From CADCVW01 sp035644935 (GTDB lineage Bacteria; Pseudomonadota; Alphaproteobacteria; Sphingomonadales; Sphingomonadaceae), in assembly GCA_035644935.1 (NCBI GenBank), contig DASQNO010000116.1:1-42690 (forward strand): DNA of 42,690 nt. The letters run 5' to 3'. Positions 30,776 to 38,501 of this stretch are shown one piece after another; position 1 is the stretch's first letter; each line of letters opens with the position of its first letter. A program made the position numbers and the translations under genes. The notes under the pieces are model-generated. The model was not told the origin of the DNA and made no database searches. It saw nothing but the letters and a program-made list of their open reading frames with translations.

Positions 30776-31308
30776 ATCGTGCGCGCGTCCTCAACCGCCC
30801 GTAGAATGGCCTCAAAGTCCTGCGGCCCGATCGCACCGATGTGCTGGTAGCGAATGACGCCCGCAGCATCGACGACAAAGGTTTCCGGCACGCCGCTCGA
30901 CCCCAGGGCAAGCATGGAACGGCTTTCCGCATCGCTGCCGATCGCACGGTAGGGATTGCCATGCCGCGCCAGGAAGGCCGACAACTCAGCCGGCGTGTCG
31001 CGCACCGCAATGCCATCGATAACCACGCCGCGGGCGCGCAATCGCGCCAGCTCTTCGACCTCCGCTGCGCATGGCACGCACCAGCTCGCGAATATGTTGA
31101 CCAGCCGTGGCCCGCGCTCTTCTCCGGTCAGGCCCGGATGCCCGGGAACGATCGGCGGCAGCGTCAGCGCGGGCAGGGCTTTCCCGATCAGCTTCGACCG
31201 AACCGCAGTGTCGGCAGGCTTAAAAAGACCTGCCGCAACCAAAGCGAAAAAGGCGACGAATGCCAACAGCGGCGCCCACAGCAGGAGCCCTTGGCCTTTC
31301 ACCCGCAT
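30772..31308 (-). CDS. ccmG: Thiol:disulfide interchange protein CcmG/DsbE
   Basis: This 178-residue membrane-tethered thioredoxin-fold reductase of the cytochrome c pathway has an N-terminal anchor (LLLWAPLLAFVAFFALVAAG), the active site WCVPC (Cys77, Cys80) and the cis-Pro region SGVPETFVVD. The start ATG overlaps the ccmF stop (TGATG). It receives electrons from a CcdA/DsbD-type protein not present here. Confidence 0.95.
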   Translation of the reverse strand: MRVKGQGLLLWAPLLAFVAFFALVAAGLFKPADTAVRSKLIGKALPALTLPPIVPGHPGLTGEERGPRLVNIFASWCVPCAAEVEELARLRARGVVIDGIAVRDTPAELSAFLARHGNPYRAIGSDAESRSMLALGSSGVPETFVVDAAGVIRYQHIGAIGPQDFEAILRAVEDARTI

Positions 31309-33224
31309 CAAGCGAAGGCCGCCCAAATTGCAGGCCGACGCTCCCGACGAACCCGCCCGATCAACGACATCAAGCCGCCAAGCGCGATCAGGCCGCCGCC
31401 CAGCCAGATCAGGGTCACGAACGGCTTCCACCAGAGTCGCAGCTGCCAATGCCCATCTGCCCCGGGCTTCCCGAGCACCGTATATAACTGGCCGTCCAGG
31501 ACCGTCGCGATCGCAGCTTCGCTGGTCTCCGTCGGTGGTGCGGCAAATATCCTGGCCTGCGGGGTGAGCACCAGGACATCGTCGCCGCGCTCCGCGGTCA
31601 AGCGCGCCTCCACCGCGGTCCAGTTCCGGCCCGACGCCGGGGTCACCCCCTCGAAGCGGATCCGGTACGGTCCGACTTCCGCCGTTTCGCCCACGGCCGC
31701 CGACACCAGCGTCTCCCGGCTGAACGCCGATTCCGACGCCATGCCGCCAAGAGCGACGGCAATCCCCAGATGCGACACCACCATGCCCCAGGTGAACAGG
31801 GGGGTACGGCGCAGGCTGCGGCCCCACAAGGGCGCGAGGCTCGCCACGCCGACCCCGAACGCGATGGAGAGGCCGAGCAGCGGCAGGATCCGCAGACCGG
31901 GCGCTAGCAGCAATGTCGCGGCGAGGCCGCCCGCCAGCAAGATCGCGGGCAGGGCGACCTTCCGCGCAAGCGCCACGATGCGATCTCGCCGCCACCGCAG
32001 CAAAGGCCCGGCCGCCATGATCACCACCAGCAGGAGCGCCAGCGGTCCCGTGGCGGCGTTGAAGTAAGGCGGGCCGACCGACAGCTTTTCGCCGGCGATG
32101 GCTTCCACCCCCAAGGGGTATAGGGTCCCCACGAGTACGATGCCGAGAATGGCAGACAGCAACAGGTTGTTGGCGACCAGCGCGCCTTCACGGCTGATCG
32201 GCTGAAACAAGGTTCCTTCGCGGACCGTGCCGATCCGCAATGCGAACAGCGCCAGCGCGCCCCCGACGTAGATCGATAGCAGCAGCAGAATGAACGCGCC
32301 GCGGGTCGGATCGACGGCAAAGGAATGGACGCTGGTCAAGATTCCGGACCGCACCAGGAACGTGCCCACCATCGACATGGAAAATGCCACGACCGACAGC
32401 ATCACCGTCCAGGCCGACAGGGCGCCCCGGGTCGCGAGCACGGACACCGAGTGCAACAGCGCCGTCGCGGCCAGCCAAGGCATGAGCGATGCGTTCTCGA
32501 CCGGGTCCCAGAACCACCATCCACCCCAGCCGAGCTCGTAATAAGCCCAGTAGCTCCCAGCGGTGATGCCCAGCGTCAGGAACACCCAGGCGCCCAGCAC
32601 CCAAGGGCGCATTGCCCGGGCGAACGCCGGACCAACCTCCCGCGTCACCAGCGCACCGATCGCGAAGCTGAACGCCACGGACAAGCCGACATAGCCGATG
32701 TACAAAGTCGGCGGATGAAACGCCAAACCGGGGTCTTGCAGCACCGGGTTCAGTCCCCGACCCTCCGCGGCCGCAGGACTGAGGCGTGCGAACGGATTGG
32801 ATGCGATCAGCAGGAAAGCGTAGAAACCAAGCGCGATCGCCGCCTGCCCCGCCAGCGTCGCGATCATTGTCCGCTCGGGCAGCCGCCGTTCCCAGGCGGC
32901 AACGGCTGCGCCGGAAACGGCAAGAACCGCGATCCACAGCAACATCGATCCCTCGTGGTTTCCCCACGTTCCCGCGAGCTTGTAAACCATCGGCTTGTCG
33001 ACATGGCTGTTGGCCGCAACCAGCGCGACGGAAAGGTCGGTGCGCGCGAACACCAGCATCAACGCCGCGAACGCGAATGCCGCCAGTGCGCCTTGCGCAA
33101 CCGCGACCGGCCGCACCAGACTGGCAACGTCGACGCCCCGAACCGCCAGGCCGCCCGCAACCAGCTGTAGCAGTGACAACGCGGCCGCCAGCCATAGCGC
33201 GGCGAGCCCGGCTTCGGCGATCAC
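31308..33224 (-). CDS. ccmF: Heme lyase subunit CcmF
   Basis: This 638-residue multi-spanning inner-membrane protein attaches heme to apocytochrome c together with CcmH and CcmI. It contains the tryptophan-rich heme-handling motif WGGWWFWDPVENASLMPWL and flanking His residues, and about 15 membrane helices. It starts at a GTG overlapping the ccmE stop (GTGA). The length and layout are normal. Confidence 0.96.
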   Translation of the reverse strand: MIAEAGLAALWLAAALSLLQLVAGGLAVRGVDVASLVRPVAVAQGALAAFAFAALMLVFARTDLSVALVAANSHVDKPMVYKLAGTWGNHEGSMLLWIAVLAVSGAAVAAWERRLPERTMIATLAGQAAIALGFYAFLLIASNPFARLSPAAAEGRGLNPVLQDPGLAFHPPTLYIGYVGLSVAFSFAIGALVTREVGPAFARAMRPWVLGAWVFLTLGITAGSYWAYYELGWGGWWFWDPVENASLMPWLAATALLHSVSVLATRGALSAWTVMLSVVAFSMSMVGTFLVRSGILTSVHSFAVDPTRGAFILLLLSIYVGGALALFALRIGTVREGTLFQPISREGALVANNLLLSAILGIVLVGTLYPLGVEAIAGEKLSVGPPYFNAATGPLALLLVVIMAAGPLLRWRRDRIVALARKVALPAILLAGGLAATLLLAPGLRILPLLGLSIAFGVGVASLAPLWGRSLRRTPLFTWGMVVSHLGIAVALGGMASESAFSRETLVSAAVGETAEVGPYRIRFEGVTPASGRNWTAVEARLTAERGDDVLVLTPQARIFAAPPTETSEAAIATVLDGQLYTVLGKPGADGHWQLRLWWKPFVTLIWLGGGLIALGGLMSLIGRVRRERRPAIWAAFA

Positions 33225-33658
33225 CGCAAGGTGTCCGTACGCGTCAGCTTTCCGGGTCCCGCGGCGGACGGCGGCATGTAGCGCTCGTCATGCTTGGCGA
33301 GGAGATTGTCCGCAAGAAAGCTGCCGTCGGCAAGAAAACGGCCTTCCGCCACCACCCCGCTGCCTTCGCGGAACAGGTCCGGAGTGATGCCCGTAAACCG
33401 AACGGGAACGCTCGCCGCCGCGTCGTGCACCACGAAACGGATGGAAACGCCGTCATTCGAGCGCTGGATCGACCCCGGCATGACCATTCCACCCAGCCGC
33501 GAGGCCTTGCCCACAGGCGCGCGGCCGCCAGCCGCATCCTCAGGAGCGTAGAAATAAGCGGCTTGGTCCTTCAGTCCGGACATCGCGAGCACGGCCGAGC
33601 CACCAACGGCGAACACCGCCAGCGCCGCCAATGTCAGACGTTGATGCTTGGCCTTCAC
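33221..33658 (-). CDS. ccmE: Heme chaperone CcmE
   Basis: This 145-residue periplasmic OB-fold chaperone carries heme from CcmC to CcmF. It has an N-terminal anchor (LTLAALAVFAVGGSAVLAM), the conserved RLGGMV strand, and the heme-binding motif AKHDERYMP with covalent His123 and Tyr127. The start is the GTG at 33658, inside the ccmD stop (GTGA); longer readings run through ccmD. Confidence 0.95.
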   Translation of the reverse strand: MKAKHQRLTLAALAVFAVGGSAVLAMSGLKDQAAYFYAPEDAAGGRAPVGKASRLGGMVMPGSIQRSNDGVSIRFVVHDAAASVPVRFTGITPDLFREGSGVVAEGRFLADGSFLADNLLAKHDERYMPPSAAGPGKLTRTDTLR

Positions 33659-33786
33659 CGCTTGCGCTCGAGACCGTCCGCGCGCGCCTCCGCCGCACGC
33701 ATGGTGCGCCAGCTGGCAACCAGTACGCTCGCAACCGCCATGAGCGTCAGCACGTAAGAGGCTGCAATAAAAGGCCAATGATTCAT
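33655..33786 (-). CDS. ccmD: Heme exporter protein CcmD
   Basis: This is a 43-residue single-span membrane peptide (MNHWPFIAASYVLTLMAVAS then a basic tail RTMRAAEARADGLERKR). CcmD stabilises the CcmABC-CcmE complex. It was recognised from size, the N-terminal W-FI-ASY pattern and position between ccmC and ccmE. It overlaps both neighbours by 4 bp (ATGA and GTGA). Confidence 0.9.
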   Translation of the reverse strand: MNHWPFIAASYVLTLMAVASVLVASWRTMRAAEARADGLERKR

Positions 33787-34499
33787 GCTGTTGCCCGCCG
33801 CCGGAGTCGCGCCTCGACCCGCGTCGTCGCCAACATAGCGCGCATTCGCATAATCACGACGGCGCCGAACAGGAGGCTGAAACCCAACAGCGCAAGCGGC
33901 AAGGGCCAAAGGATCGATCCGTGAATGCTCGAACCCTGCAAGGTGATGCTTGGCCCCTGATGCAAGGTGCGCCACCAAAGCACCGAATAGTGGATGATCG
34001 GCAGGTTTATCGCACCCACCAGCCCGAACACCGCCGTCACGCGACCTTCGGAGGAACGCTCCGCGTCCGCGCGCGCCAAAGCGATGTAGCCCACGTACAG
34101 GAACAACAGCACCAGCATCGACGTCAATCGGCCATCCCACTGCCACCAGGTCCCCCATGTTGGTCGGCCCCACAGAGAACCGGTCACGAGGCATACCCCC
34201 GTGAACACCGCGCCAGGCGCCGCGATCGCCCGCGCGGCGACGCCGGCAAGCGGGTGCCGCCAGACGATCTGCGAGAGGCTCGCGACCGCGATCCCCATCC
34301 ACCCCGCCATGCCGAGCCACGCCGCCGGCACGTGAACGTACATGATACGCACGCTCTCCCCCTGCAAGTAGTCGGGAGGCGTCAGCAGCAACCCGCTTCC
34401 AAGGGCCACCGCGGTCAGCAGCACGCCGGCCGCCAGCAGCCAAGGCGTCAGAGGACGCACGATGCGCCCAAAGCGCGCCGGATTTGCAAAGCTGTGCAT
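33783..34499 (-). CDS. ccmC: Heme transporter CcmC
   Basis: This is the first gene of the ccm operon, 238 residues, six membrane helices. CcmC presents heme to CcmE. It has the tryptophan-rich motif WGRPTWGTWWQWDGRLTSML and two conserved His (YVHVPAAW, IIHYSVLWWRTLHQG). The ATG at 34499 gives normal length. ccmA and ccmB, the ABC transporter partners, are not in this operon; they must lie elsewhere if the pathway is complete. Confidence 0.96.
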   Translation of the reverse strand: MHSFANPARFGRIVRPLTPWLLAAGVLLTAVALGSGLLLTPPDYLQGESVRIMYVHVPAAWLGMAGWMGIAVASLSQIVWRHPLAGVAARAIAAPGAVFTGVCLVTGSLWGRPTWGTWWQWDGRLTSMLVLLFLYVGYIALARADAERSSEGRVTAVFGLVGAINLPIIHYSVLWWRTLHQGPSITLQGSSIHGSILWPLPLALLGFSLLFGAVVIMRMRAMLATTRVEARLRRRATA

Positions 34500-34610
34500 G
34501 GGATCGCGAAGCGTTCTACGCGCCCTGTGACGCTGGTCAACGACATGGGCAACGTCCCGGGCAGAAACATGCGGCTTGCCAGCCTGGCGCGTCCCGCGCG
34601 AAAGGCGCGC

Positions 34611-35531
34611 ATGCCTGCCGCGCCCGCGCACAAAGACCGCCGCGGGCGGGCCATCGCCTACCGCGTGGGCAGCGCGACGGGCTTCGCCCTGATGGCGGCC
34701 ATGATCAAGGTCGCGGCCGACGATGGCATTGCCGTGGTCGAGATCATGTTTTGGCGGTTCGCCTTCGGCCTGTTGCCGCTGTTCGCCTTCATGGCGCTGG
34801 GCCCGGGCGCACGCGTCATCCGCACGCAACGGTTCGGTGCGCACCTCTGGCGTTCGGCCATTGGCCTCGTATCAATGTACCTGTCGTTCCGCGCTCTGGC
34901 CGCGCTGCCGCTGGCGGAGGCGACCACGATCAGCTTCGCGGCGCCCTTGTTCGCGATTGCGATGTCGGCTCTGCTGCTTGGTGAGCGCGTCGGCCCGCGG
35001 CGCTGGAGCGCCGTCGCGGTCGGCTTTCTGGGCGTTGTGATCGTCGCCGATCCCGGCGGCGAACGCATACCTACGGCAGGGCTGCTTTTCGCGGTCGGCG
35101 GCGCGATCGGCGTGGCCGCCGTCACGATCGCGATACGCCGCATCGGCCGCACCGAAGCTTCGGAGACGACGGTGTTCTGGTTTTCCGCTCTGTCGCTGAC
35201 CGTGCTTGCCGTGCCGACGTTGCAGGCGGCAACGCCGCATGACGCCCGCGAATGGATGCTCCTGCTGTGCATAGGGCTGACGGGAGGGGTGGCTCAATTG
35301 TTCATGACCGGGTCGCTGCGCCTGGCTCCCGTGTCCGTCATCGCCCCCTTCGACTATTCGCAGCTGATCTGGGCGGTGTTGCTCGGCTGGGCAATCTGGA
35401 ACACCGCGCCCACGCCGCAGACCTGGTTGGGCGCTACAATCATAGCCGCCTGCGGCCTTTACTCGGCCTATCGCGAGCGGAAGCTGCAGCAGCTTGCCGC
35501 AGTCGCCAACGTCCCATCATATCGCTCGTAA
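34611..35531 (+). CDS. EamA/DMT-superfamily transporter
   Basis: This 306-residue inner-membrane protein has ten predicted helices in two EamA repeats (FALMAAMIKVAADDGIAVVE... and TAGLLFAVGGAIGVAAVTIA...). It has the usual RALAALPLAEATTISFAAPL and APVSVIAPFDYSQLIWAVLL motifs. It likely exports a metabolite or amino acid; the substrate is unknown. I start it at the ATG at 34611, with GAAAGG upstream; starts at 34569, 34545 and 34527 are in frame. It is divergent from ccmC. Confidence 0.9.
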   Translation: MPAAPAHKDRRGRAIAYRVGSATGFALMAAMIKVAADDGIAVVEIMFWRFAFGLLPLFAFMALGPGARVIRTQRFGAHLWRSAIGLVSMYLSFRALAALPLAEATTISFAAPLFAIAMSALLLGERVGPRRWSAVAVGFLGVVIVADPGGERIPTAGLLFAVGGAIGVAAVTIAIRRIGRTEASETTVFWFSALSLTVLAVPTLQAATPHDAREWMLLLCIGLTGGVAQLFMTGSLRLAPVSVIAPFDYSQLIWAVLLGWAIWNTAPTPQTWLGATIIAACGLYSAYRERKLQQLAAVANVPSYRS

Positions 35532-35554
35532 AGGCTTAAGAGACTGGTCGTAAC

Positions 35555-35648
35555 CGTCATTGCGAGGAGCGTAAGCGACGCGGCAATCCAGGCCGGAACC
35601 CTGCGGTGGCCACGAAGCTGGATCGCCGCGCTTCGCTCGCGATGACGA
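35555..35648. repeat. GTCATTGCGAG...CTCGCGATGAC palindromic repeat
   Basis: The left arm (CGTCATTGCGAGGAGCG..., 35555-35591) faces the right arm (CTGGATCGCCGCGC...CGCGATGACG, 35618-35648). Elements with these arm sequences are common between genes in many Sphingomonadales and other Alphaproteobacteria. It sits between two convergent genes and may end transcription both ways. Confidence 0.75.
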
Positions 35649-35676
35649 CGAGCGAGTTAATCGAATCCCGTCGCGC

Positions 35677-36726
35677 CTAGCCGCGGCCGATAAGCGCCCG
35701 CGCCATTCGGTCGGCAACCGCCGCCGGGTCGGCACCGCTGGCGGTGGACTCGGCCCAGACCTCGTCGAGGCGCACCGGTATATTGGCGATGCGCCCCTCT
35801 ACGATCAAAGTATCCGTGTCGCCCAGATACTCCGACGCCACGTTGATGATGCCGCCGGCGTTGATGACGTAATCCGGAGCATAGAGGATGCCCCGCTCCT
35901 GCAGACGCGCTCCGCAATCGGGCGTCTGCAGCTGGTTGTTCGCGCCTCCCGCGACGATTGGAGCGCGAAGCGCGGCGATGCTGTCGTGCGTCAGGACGGC
36001 TCCTAGTGCGCAGGGACTGACGACCTCGGCTTCGGCAGCGAGGATTTCGTCCGCTCCAACGACCTCGCCGCCAAGCTCCCACCCCAAGGCTTGCGCGCGC
36101 GCCTCGTCCAGGTCCGCGATGATCAGTCGGGCGCCGTCCGCCGCCGCCAGTCGCGCCACGCCGCCCCCGACGCTGCCGGTCCCCTGGATGGCGATGCGCA
36201 GCCCGGCCATGCTGTCCTTACCCAGCGCTCGCCGCACCGCGGCCTTGATGCCCAGATACACGCCCTTGGCGGTATGCGGTCCCGGATCGCCGCCGATAGA
36301 CCCGCTTGCGACCGGCAGGCCCGACACGTGGCGCGTCTCGCGGGAGATCGCGACCATGTCGGCCACCGTCATGCCGACGTCCTCCGCGGTTACGTAGCGG
36401 CCGCCGAGCCCGTCCACGGCGCGTCCGTATGCCGCAAGCATCTCGGGCGTCTTGCTGCCCGCGCTGTCGGCGAGCACGACGGCCTTGCCCCCGCCGAGCC
36501 TCAAACCCGCCATGGCGTTCTTGTAGCTCATGCCCCGCGACAGGCGCAGCGCGTCGATTAGCGCCGCATCGTCGTCCGCATACCGCCAGAACCGAACACC
36601 GCCGGCGCCTGGACCCAGATGCGTGGAATGTACGGCGATAATCGCCTTCAGCCCGGTCTTGCGATCGTTGACGAAATGAACGACTTCATGGTCGTCGAAG
36701 TCGGGCATGGCCCACGGCGAAGGCAT
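35677..36726 (-). CDS. Leucine dehydrogenase-type Glu/Leu/Phe/Val dehydrogenase
   Basis: This is a 349-residue NAD-dependent amino-acid dehydrogenase. The catalytic region has GPGAGGVRFW and MSYKNAMAGLRLGGGKAV with Lys69 and Lys81 in the substrate pocket, and the Rossmann loop is GTGSVGGGVA. The Leu/Val branch is favoured over glutamate because the protein is short. It may deaminate branched-chain amino acids. The start is the ATG at 36726 or at 36708 (MPDFDDHE); no clear ribosome site decides. Confidence 0.9.
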   Translation of the reverse strand: MPSPWAMPDFDDHEVVHFVNDRKTGLKAIIAVHSTHLGPGAGGVRFWRYADDDAALIDALRLSRGMSYKNAMAGLRLGGGKAVVLADSAGSKTPEMLAAYGRAVDGLGGRYVTAEDVGMTVADMVAISRETRHVSGLPVASGSIGGDPGPHTAKGVYLGIKAAVRRALGKDSMAGLRIAIQGTGSVGGGVARLAAADGARLIIADLDEARAQALGWELGGEVVGADEILAAEAEVVSPCALGAVLTHDSIAALRAPIVAGGANNQLQTPDCGARLQERGILYAPDYVINAGGIINVASEYLGDTDTLIVEGRIANIPVRLDEVWAESTASGADPAAVADRMARALIGRG

Positions 36727-36756
36727 TGGTGACAAGTCCGCTCTGATGAGGAAAGA

Positions 36757-36833
36757 TGGGGCGATCGACGGGGCTTGAACCCGCGACCCTCGGTACCACA
36801 AACCGATGCTCTAACCAGCTGAGCTACGATCGC
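36757..36833 (-). tRNA. tRNA-His (GTG)
   Basis: On the minus strand the anticodon stem TCGGT/ACCGA encloses TTGTGGT (anticodon GTG). The acceptor GCGATCG pairs with CGATCGC, the T arm is GCGGGTTCAAGCCCCGT, and CCA is encoded. The base before position 1 (36834) is G and can pair with C73, giving the extra G-1 that marks tRNA-His. Confidence 0.95.
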
Positions 36834-36900
36834 CATGTGCGTTGTGCGCTCCGATCCTCTACGTCCGCATCGCGCCACTGGCAAGAAGAGGAGCGGCCAC

Positions 36901-37335
36901 ATGGTCAATGCCACCATTGTCAAATTCGGCTACCCGGCAACCCGCGTCGCGGAAACCGATGACTGGGTGATTCTGCTCCGTCCGCAGGCCGTCACCTTGG
37001 GATCGCTGGTGCTGGCGGCGAAGAGTGAGGCGACGAGTTTCGGCGCCCTGCCCCCGAGGTCCTTTACCGATCTGGCGCAGGCCACCGCGAAGATCGAAGC
37101 GGCACTCATTGCCTTCGTCGAGTACGAAAAGATCAACTACCTCATGCTGATGATGGTCGATCCTCACATCCACTTCCATGTCGTTCCTCGCTATCAGGGG
37201 ACCCGAAGCTTTAAAGGCTTGGACTTTCCCGATGTGGGTTGGCCCGGAATGCCGGCGCTGTCTGCGTCGCGGGCTCTTGATACAGCTACGACAGATGCGA
37301 TGGTGGGGGCGTTGCGTGGATGCGGTCTGACCTGA
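36901..37335 (+). CDS. HIT-family protein
   Basis: This 144-residue histidine-triad protein has the active-site motif HIHFHVV (His89, His91, His93), where the triad forms a nucleotidyl-histidine intermediate. Relatives hydrolyse AMP-lysine, Ap4A or similar nucleotides. AGGAG lies upstream of the ATG. The C-terminal part (FKGLDFPDVGWPGMPAL) differs from HinT, so the substrate is open. It starts a possible three-gene rightward run. Confidence 0.93.
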   Translation: MVNATIVKFGYPATRVAETDDWVILLRPQAVTLGSLVLAAKSEATSFGALPPRSFTDLAQATAKIEAALIAFVEYEKINYLMLMMVDPHIHFHVVPRYQGTRSFKGLDFPDVGWPGMPALSASRALDTATTDAMVGALRGCGLT

Positions 37336-37336
37336 G

Positions 37337-37361
37337 GGAACCGCAGCGACCGGAACCCTTT
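37337..37361 (+). promoter_or_regulatory. Possible weak EcfG-like promoter
   Basis: GGAAC at 37337-37341, then 16 nt and CTTT (consensus CGTT) at 37358-37361, 21 bp before the small acidic gene. One mismatch in the -10 makes this tentative. Confidence 0.3.
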
Positions 37362-37382
37362 GAGGGAGCAAGGAGACACGGC

Positions 37383-37574
37383 ATGACGGATTCCAAGGCA
37401 GGCGAGATCGGCGGCGGCACCAACTCACGACCTCTTGACGACACGATCGCAGGCACGGGACCCGGCATTTCTGACGATGCGCTGACACCCGGCCAGGACA
37501 TGCCCGAACCGCCGAGCGAGGAAGAACAGCGCCGTATCGCCGCAAAGCTCGGCGTCGAACTGCCGGATGCTTAG
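37383..37574 (+). CDS. Small acidic hypothetical protein
   Basis: This 63-residue protein is polar, Gly/Asp/Pro-rich and likely disordered (MTDSKAGEIGGGTNSRP...), with a final helix (SEEEQRRIAAKLGVELPDA). I do not recognise a family. A strong AAGGAGA precedes the ATG at 37383, and the stop is 15 bp before the PRC-barrel gene, so both may be one unit. A stress role is suggested only by the weak EcfG-like site. Confidence 0.7.
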   Translation: MTDSKAGEIGGGTNSRPLDDTIAGTGPGISDDALTPGQDMPEPPSEEEQRRIAAKLGVELPDA

Positions 37575-37589
37575 GAGGACACGAGCAGC

Positions 37590-37964
37590 ATGAACGACCA
37601 GAACTCATCCGGCGCAGAACAGCCGCTCGCAGGGAGCTATCCCCTAATCTCGGCCCGCATCGACGATATGTCGGTGTTCGATGTGGATGGGCGCAAGATC
37701 GGCAGCTTCCATGCGGCGCATATCGACCGCAACAGCGGCCGAATTGAATTCGCTCTGCTTTCGATCGGCGGATTCTTGGGTCTAGGGCAAAGCTATCACC
37801 CGGTGCCGTTCGGCACGCTCAGATTCGACGAGAAGCTTGGCGGCTACGTAGTTGCGATATCGAAGGCTTTGCTCGACGGAGGACCAAGCTATCGGCCGGA
37901 TAACGCGCCGACCTGGGACGCCGCCTACGCACGCCGCCTTTCCGACTATTACGCGTCCGTCTGA
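37590..37964 (+). CDS. PRC-barrel-like domain protein
   Basis: This 124-residue protein has a beta-rich core (MSVFDVDGRKIGSFHAAHID; IEFALLSIGGFLGLGQSYHP; VPFGTLRFDEKLGGYVVAIS) that fits the PRC-barrel fold, followed by a helical tail (YRPDNAPTWDAAYARRLSDY). Such proteins in Sphingomonas are often stress-linked, but the role is unknown. AGGAGG precedes the ATG at 37590. It ends 10 bp before the oppositely oriented tRNA-Val. Confidence 0.82.
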   Translation: MNDQNSSGAEQPLAGSYPLISARIDDMSVFDVDGRKIGSFHAAHIDRNSGRIEFALLSIGGFLGLGQSYHPVPFGTLRFDEKLGGYVVAISKALLDGGPSYRPDNAPTWDAAYARRLSDYYASV

Positions 37965-37974
37965 CTTCGAGGCG

Positions 37975-38049
37975 TGGTGGGCGCGGCAAGGATTGAACTT
38001 GCGACCCCACCCGTGTGAAGGGTGTGCTCTACCACTGAGCTACGCGCCC
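37975..38049 (-). tRNA. tRNA-Val (CAC)
   Basis: On the minus strand the anticodon stem CACCC/GGGTG encloses TTCACAC (anticodon CAC). The acceptor GGGCGCG pairs with CGCGCCC, the T arm is GCAAGTTCAATCCTTGC, and CCA is encoded. It lies 52 bp downstream of hupB on the same strand, a placement seen in other Alphaproteobacteria. Confidence 0.95.
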
Positions 38050-38101
38050 ACGCCTGACTTGCAAGCGCTTAGGATACGCCCGTCTGCCCTGTCCACCCCT
38101 C

Positions 38102-38374
38102 TTAGACGATCATGTCCTTTAGCGTCTTACCCGGTCTGAACTTCGGGCTCGACGATGCCTTGATCTGCATCGGCTCGCCGGTACGCGGGTTCCGCCCCGT
38201 CGAGGCCTTGCGGTTCGACACGGAGAAGGTGCCGAAGCCCACCAGACGAACTTCGTCTCCGCGTTTGAGCGCACTACCGATCGTCCCGAACACCGCTTCG
38301 ACAGCCTGTGCGGCCTCCGCTCGCGACATTCCGGTCTGGTCGGCCACCGACCCGATCAGATCCTGCTTGTTCAT
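38102..38374 (-). CDS. hupB: HU-family DNA-binding protein
   Basis: This 90-residue nucleoid protein has an N-terminal helical dimer part (MNKQDLIGSVADQTGMSRAE), the core GFGTFSVSNRKA, the DNA-gripping arm GRNPRTGEPMQIKAS, and the end PKFRPGKTLKDMI. It compacts DNA and helps bend it at regulatory sites. It follows lon on the same strand, as is usual, but has 113 bp and a palindrome before it, so it probably has its own promoter. Confidence 0.96.
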   Translation of the reverse strand: MNKQDLIGSVADQTGMSRAEAAQAVEAVFGTIGSALKRGDEVRLVGFGTFSVSNRKASTGRNPRTGEPMQIKASSSPKFRPGKTLKDMIV

Positions 38375-38391
38375 TCAAACCCCCGTCTGCT

Positions 38392-38406
38392 TTCGCGAGT
38401 CGCGAA
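38392..38406. promoter_or_regulatory. Perfect palindrome before hupB
   Basis: TTCGCGA-G-TCGCGAA lies 18 bp before the hupB start codon. It is a perfect 7-bp dyad. It could be an operator or a short hairpin in the leader. Confidence 0.35.
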
Positions 38407-38469
38407 GGACCGACTAGAAGAGGGCACACCAAGCAAGTCAACGCACCGGAACCATCCAGATCAACCTGC

Positions 38470-38501
38470 CGGTTCGTGACAAAGCCGTCAGTGACGAACC
38501 G
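38470..38501. terminator. Hairpin overlapping the lon stop (possible terminator)
   Basis: CGGTTCGT at 38470-38477 pairs with ACGAACCG at 38494-38501, with an inner GAC/GTC pair. The stem spans the lon stop codon. There is no T run after it on the minus strand, so termination is only possible. Confidence 0.4.
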
